Source of the DNA: Mycobacteroides saopaulense
Lineage (GTDB): Bacteria > Actinomycetota > Actinomycetes > Mycobacteriales > Mycobacteriaceae
Length of the DNA stretch: 64,000 nt
Assembly (NCBI RefSeq): GCF_001456355.1
Contig: NZ_CP010271.1
Location: 62,001-126,000 of the forward strand
Reading direction: 5' to 3'
Below are positions 63,048 through 64,000 of this stretch, in pieces. Every line of letters begins with the position of its first letter. Position 1 is the stretch's first letter. The notes beneath the pieces are model-generated. The model was not told where the DNA came from, did no database searches, and saw nothing but the letters and a program-made list of their open reading frames with translations. Made by a program: the position numbers and the translations under genes.

Positions 63048-63974
63048 GTGCAGCGCATCACGTATTTGGGGCCGGAAGGCACGTTCTCCGAGGCTGCGCT
63101 GATCCAGCTGCGGACCACGGGACGCATTCCCGGCGCACCGGAGGTGGAACCGGTGTCGGTTGCCAGTGCGCGCGAGGCATTGGTGCAGGTGCAGAAGGGG
63201 GAGGCCACCTACGCCTGTGTTCCCATCGAGAGCTCACTGGAAGGCCCGGTGGTGCCGACTCTGGACACCCTGGCGGTCGGTGCTCCGCTGCAGATCTTCG
63301 CCGAGACGGTGCTGCCGGTGTCGTTCACCATTGCCGTGCGACCGGGGACCTCTGCACAGGACGTGAAGACCGTTGCCGGGTTCCCCATCGCGGCCGCACA
63401 GGTGCGGGAGTGGCTGGCCACCAACCTGCCGAATGCCGAGTTGGTCGCCGCCAACTCCAACGCCGCGGCAGCCGAGGATGTGAAGGCGCAGCGGGCCGAC
63501 GCCGGGGTGTGCACGGAATGGGCGGCACAGCGACTGGAGTTGGCGGCCCTGGCCAGCGGCGTGGTGGATGAAGCTCACGCGCACACACGTTTCGTGCTGG
63601 TGGGGCAGCCGGGGCCGCCCCCACCGGCCACCGGATCGGATCGCACCTCGGTGGTGCTGGGACTGGGAAACGTGCCCGGTGCTCTTGCCGCGGCCATGAA
63701 TGAGTTCGCGATTCGGGACATCGACCTGACACGTATCGAGTCGCGGCCCACCCGTACCGGTTTGGGTACCTACCGCTTCTTCCTGGATTGCGTTGGCCAC
63801 ATCGACGACATCGCCGTCGGGGAGGCACTCAAGGGCCTGCACCGTCGTTGTGAGGATGTGCGGTACTTAGGATCGTGGCCGAGGGGAACGACGGCGCCTG
63901 CCGGCTCCAACCCGCCGGTGCTGGACGAAGCGTCGGGATGGCTCGCAGAGACACGGGAAGGGAAGCTGCGATGA
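63048..63974 (+). CDS. pheA: prephenate dehydratase
   Basis: 308 residues. N-terminal dehydratase domain (RITYLGPEGTFSEAAL, YACVPIESSLEGPVVPTLD) and C-terminal ACT domain (GLGNVPGALAAAMNEFAIRD, LTRIESRPTRTGLGTYRFF) for feedback by phenylalanine. Converts prephenate to phenylpyruvate in phenylalanine synthesis. No fused chorismate mutase. GTG 63048 fits the family start. Equivalent to Rv3838c; the next gene overlaps its stop (ATGA). Confidence 0.95.
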   Translation: MQRITYLGPEGTFSEAALIQLRTTGRIPGAPEVEPVSVASAREALVQVQKGEATYACVPIESSLEGPVVPTLDTLAVGAPLQIFAETVLPVSFTIAVRPGTSAQDVKTVAGFPIAAAQVREWLATNLPNAELVAANSNAAAAEDVKAQRADAGVCTEWAAQRLELAALASGVVDEAHAHTRFVLVGQPGPPPPATGSDRTSVVLGLGNVPGALAAAMNEFAIRDIDLTRIESRPTRTGLGTYRFFLDCVGHIDDIAVGEALKGLHRRCEDVRYLGSWPRGTTAPAGSNPPVLDEASGWLAETREGKLR

Positions 63975-64000
63975 GCGGGCGCCTTGTCCTGGTGCGGCAC
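63971..64000 (+). CDS. phosphoglycerate-mutase-like histidine phosphatase, 3' end beyond the window
   Basis: Only the first ten codons are visible: MSGRLVLVRH, the start of the phosphohistidine motif LVRHG. Overlaps the pheA stop by four bases, as the Rv3837c gene does after Rv3838c. Histidine phosphatase superfamily; substrate unknown. Confidence 0.7.
   Translation, partial: MSGRLVLVRH

Overview
The window is about 64 kb of a high-GC actinobacterial chromosome and is almost entirely protein coding. It comes from a rapidly growing mycobacterium, most likely of the Mycobacteroides abscessus-chelonae group. The evidence is gene content and order: gltB-gltD, an EthA-like monooxygenase, rraA, an H-NS-like PA-rich protein, an Rv3850-like gene, espR, an Rv3847-like gene, sodA, an Rv3843c-like gene, glpQ1, bfrB, an LCP gene, an Rv3839-like gene, pheA and a phosphoglycerate-mutase-type gene. 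That is the order of the M. tuberculosis stretch Rv3859c to Rv3837c, with accessory blocks spliced in. Mycothione reductase, hemophore-like proteins and IdeR-type iron boxes agree with this. No tRNA, rRNA, CRISPR array, insertion sequence or phage gene was recognised.

Layout. 1-24 kb is accessory: a truncated atypical SDR, an orphan MinD-like ATPase, a NarL-type two-component system, mycothione reductase, a hemophore-like protein, a beta-lactamase-fold esterase, an acyl-CoA dehydrogenase divergent from a subclass B3 metallo-beta-lactamase lipoprotein, a GntR/MFS pair, two TetR-controlled oxygenase loci with clear palindromic operators, alkaline phosphatase and a three-gene redox operon. 24-30.4 kb is glutamate synthase plus a small unlisted gene. 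30.5-34 kb has a methionine aminopeptidase/XRE divergon with twin operators, a frameshifted mannosyltransferase and a PHP-domain protein. 34-40 kb is a TetR-led oxidative cluster (two BVMO-type monooxygenases, a mycofactocin-type SDR, a P450). 40-43 kb is rraA, an alanine-racemase-like gene and a gulonolactone-type dehydrogenase.

43-53 kb is the nucleoid-regulator region: a TipAL-like MerR, the H-NS-like protein, a copper pair (copC, ycnI), an Rv3850-like gene, a low-complexity His-rich membrane protein, an ImmA/IrrE peptidase, a 7-TM MAB_1171c-type protein and, convergent with them, espR. 53-64 kb holds msrA, a rhodanese, a DUF4328 protein, glpQ1, a methyltransferase, two ferritins with iron boxes, an LCP ligase, a CPBP protease, an iron-box-controlled DUF2470 gene and pheA.

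The most interesting candidate system is the EspR / ImmA-IrrE peptidase / seven-helix membrane protein set at 48.5-50.7 kb. It has the parts of a membrane-signalled circuit in which a peptidase removes an XRE regulator. Other strong points are a hairpin that buries both a palindromic operator and a ribosome binding site (16.7 kb), the seven-G frameshift in a mannosyltransferase gene (32.5 kb), the twin GGTATTTAAATACC operators (31.3 kb) and several small genes not captured by length cut-offs.
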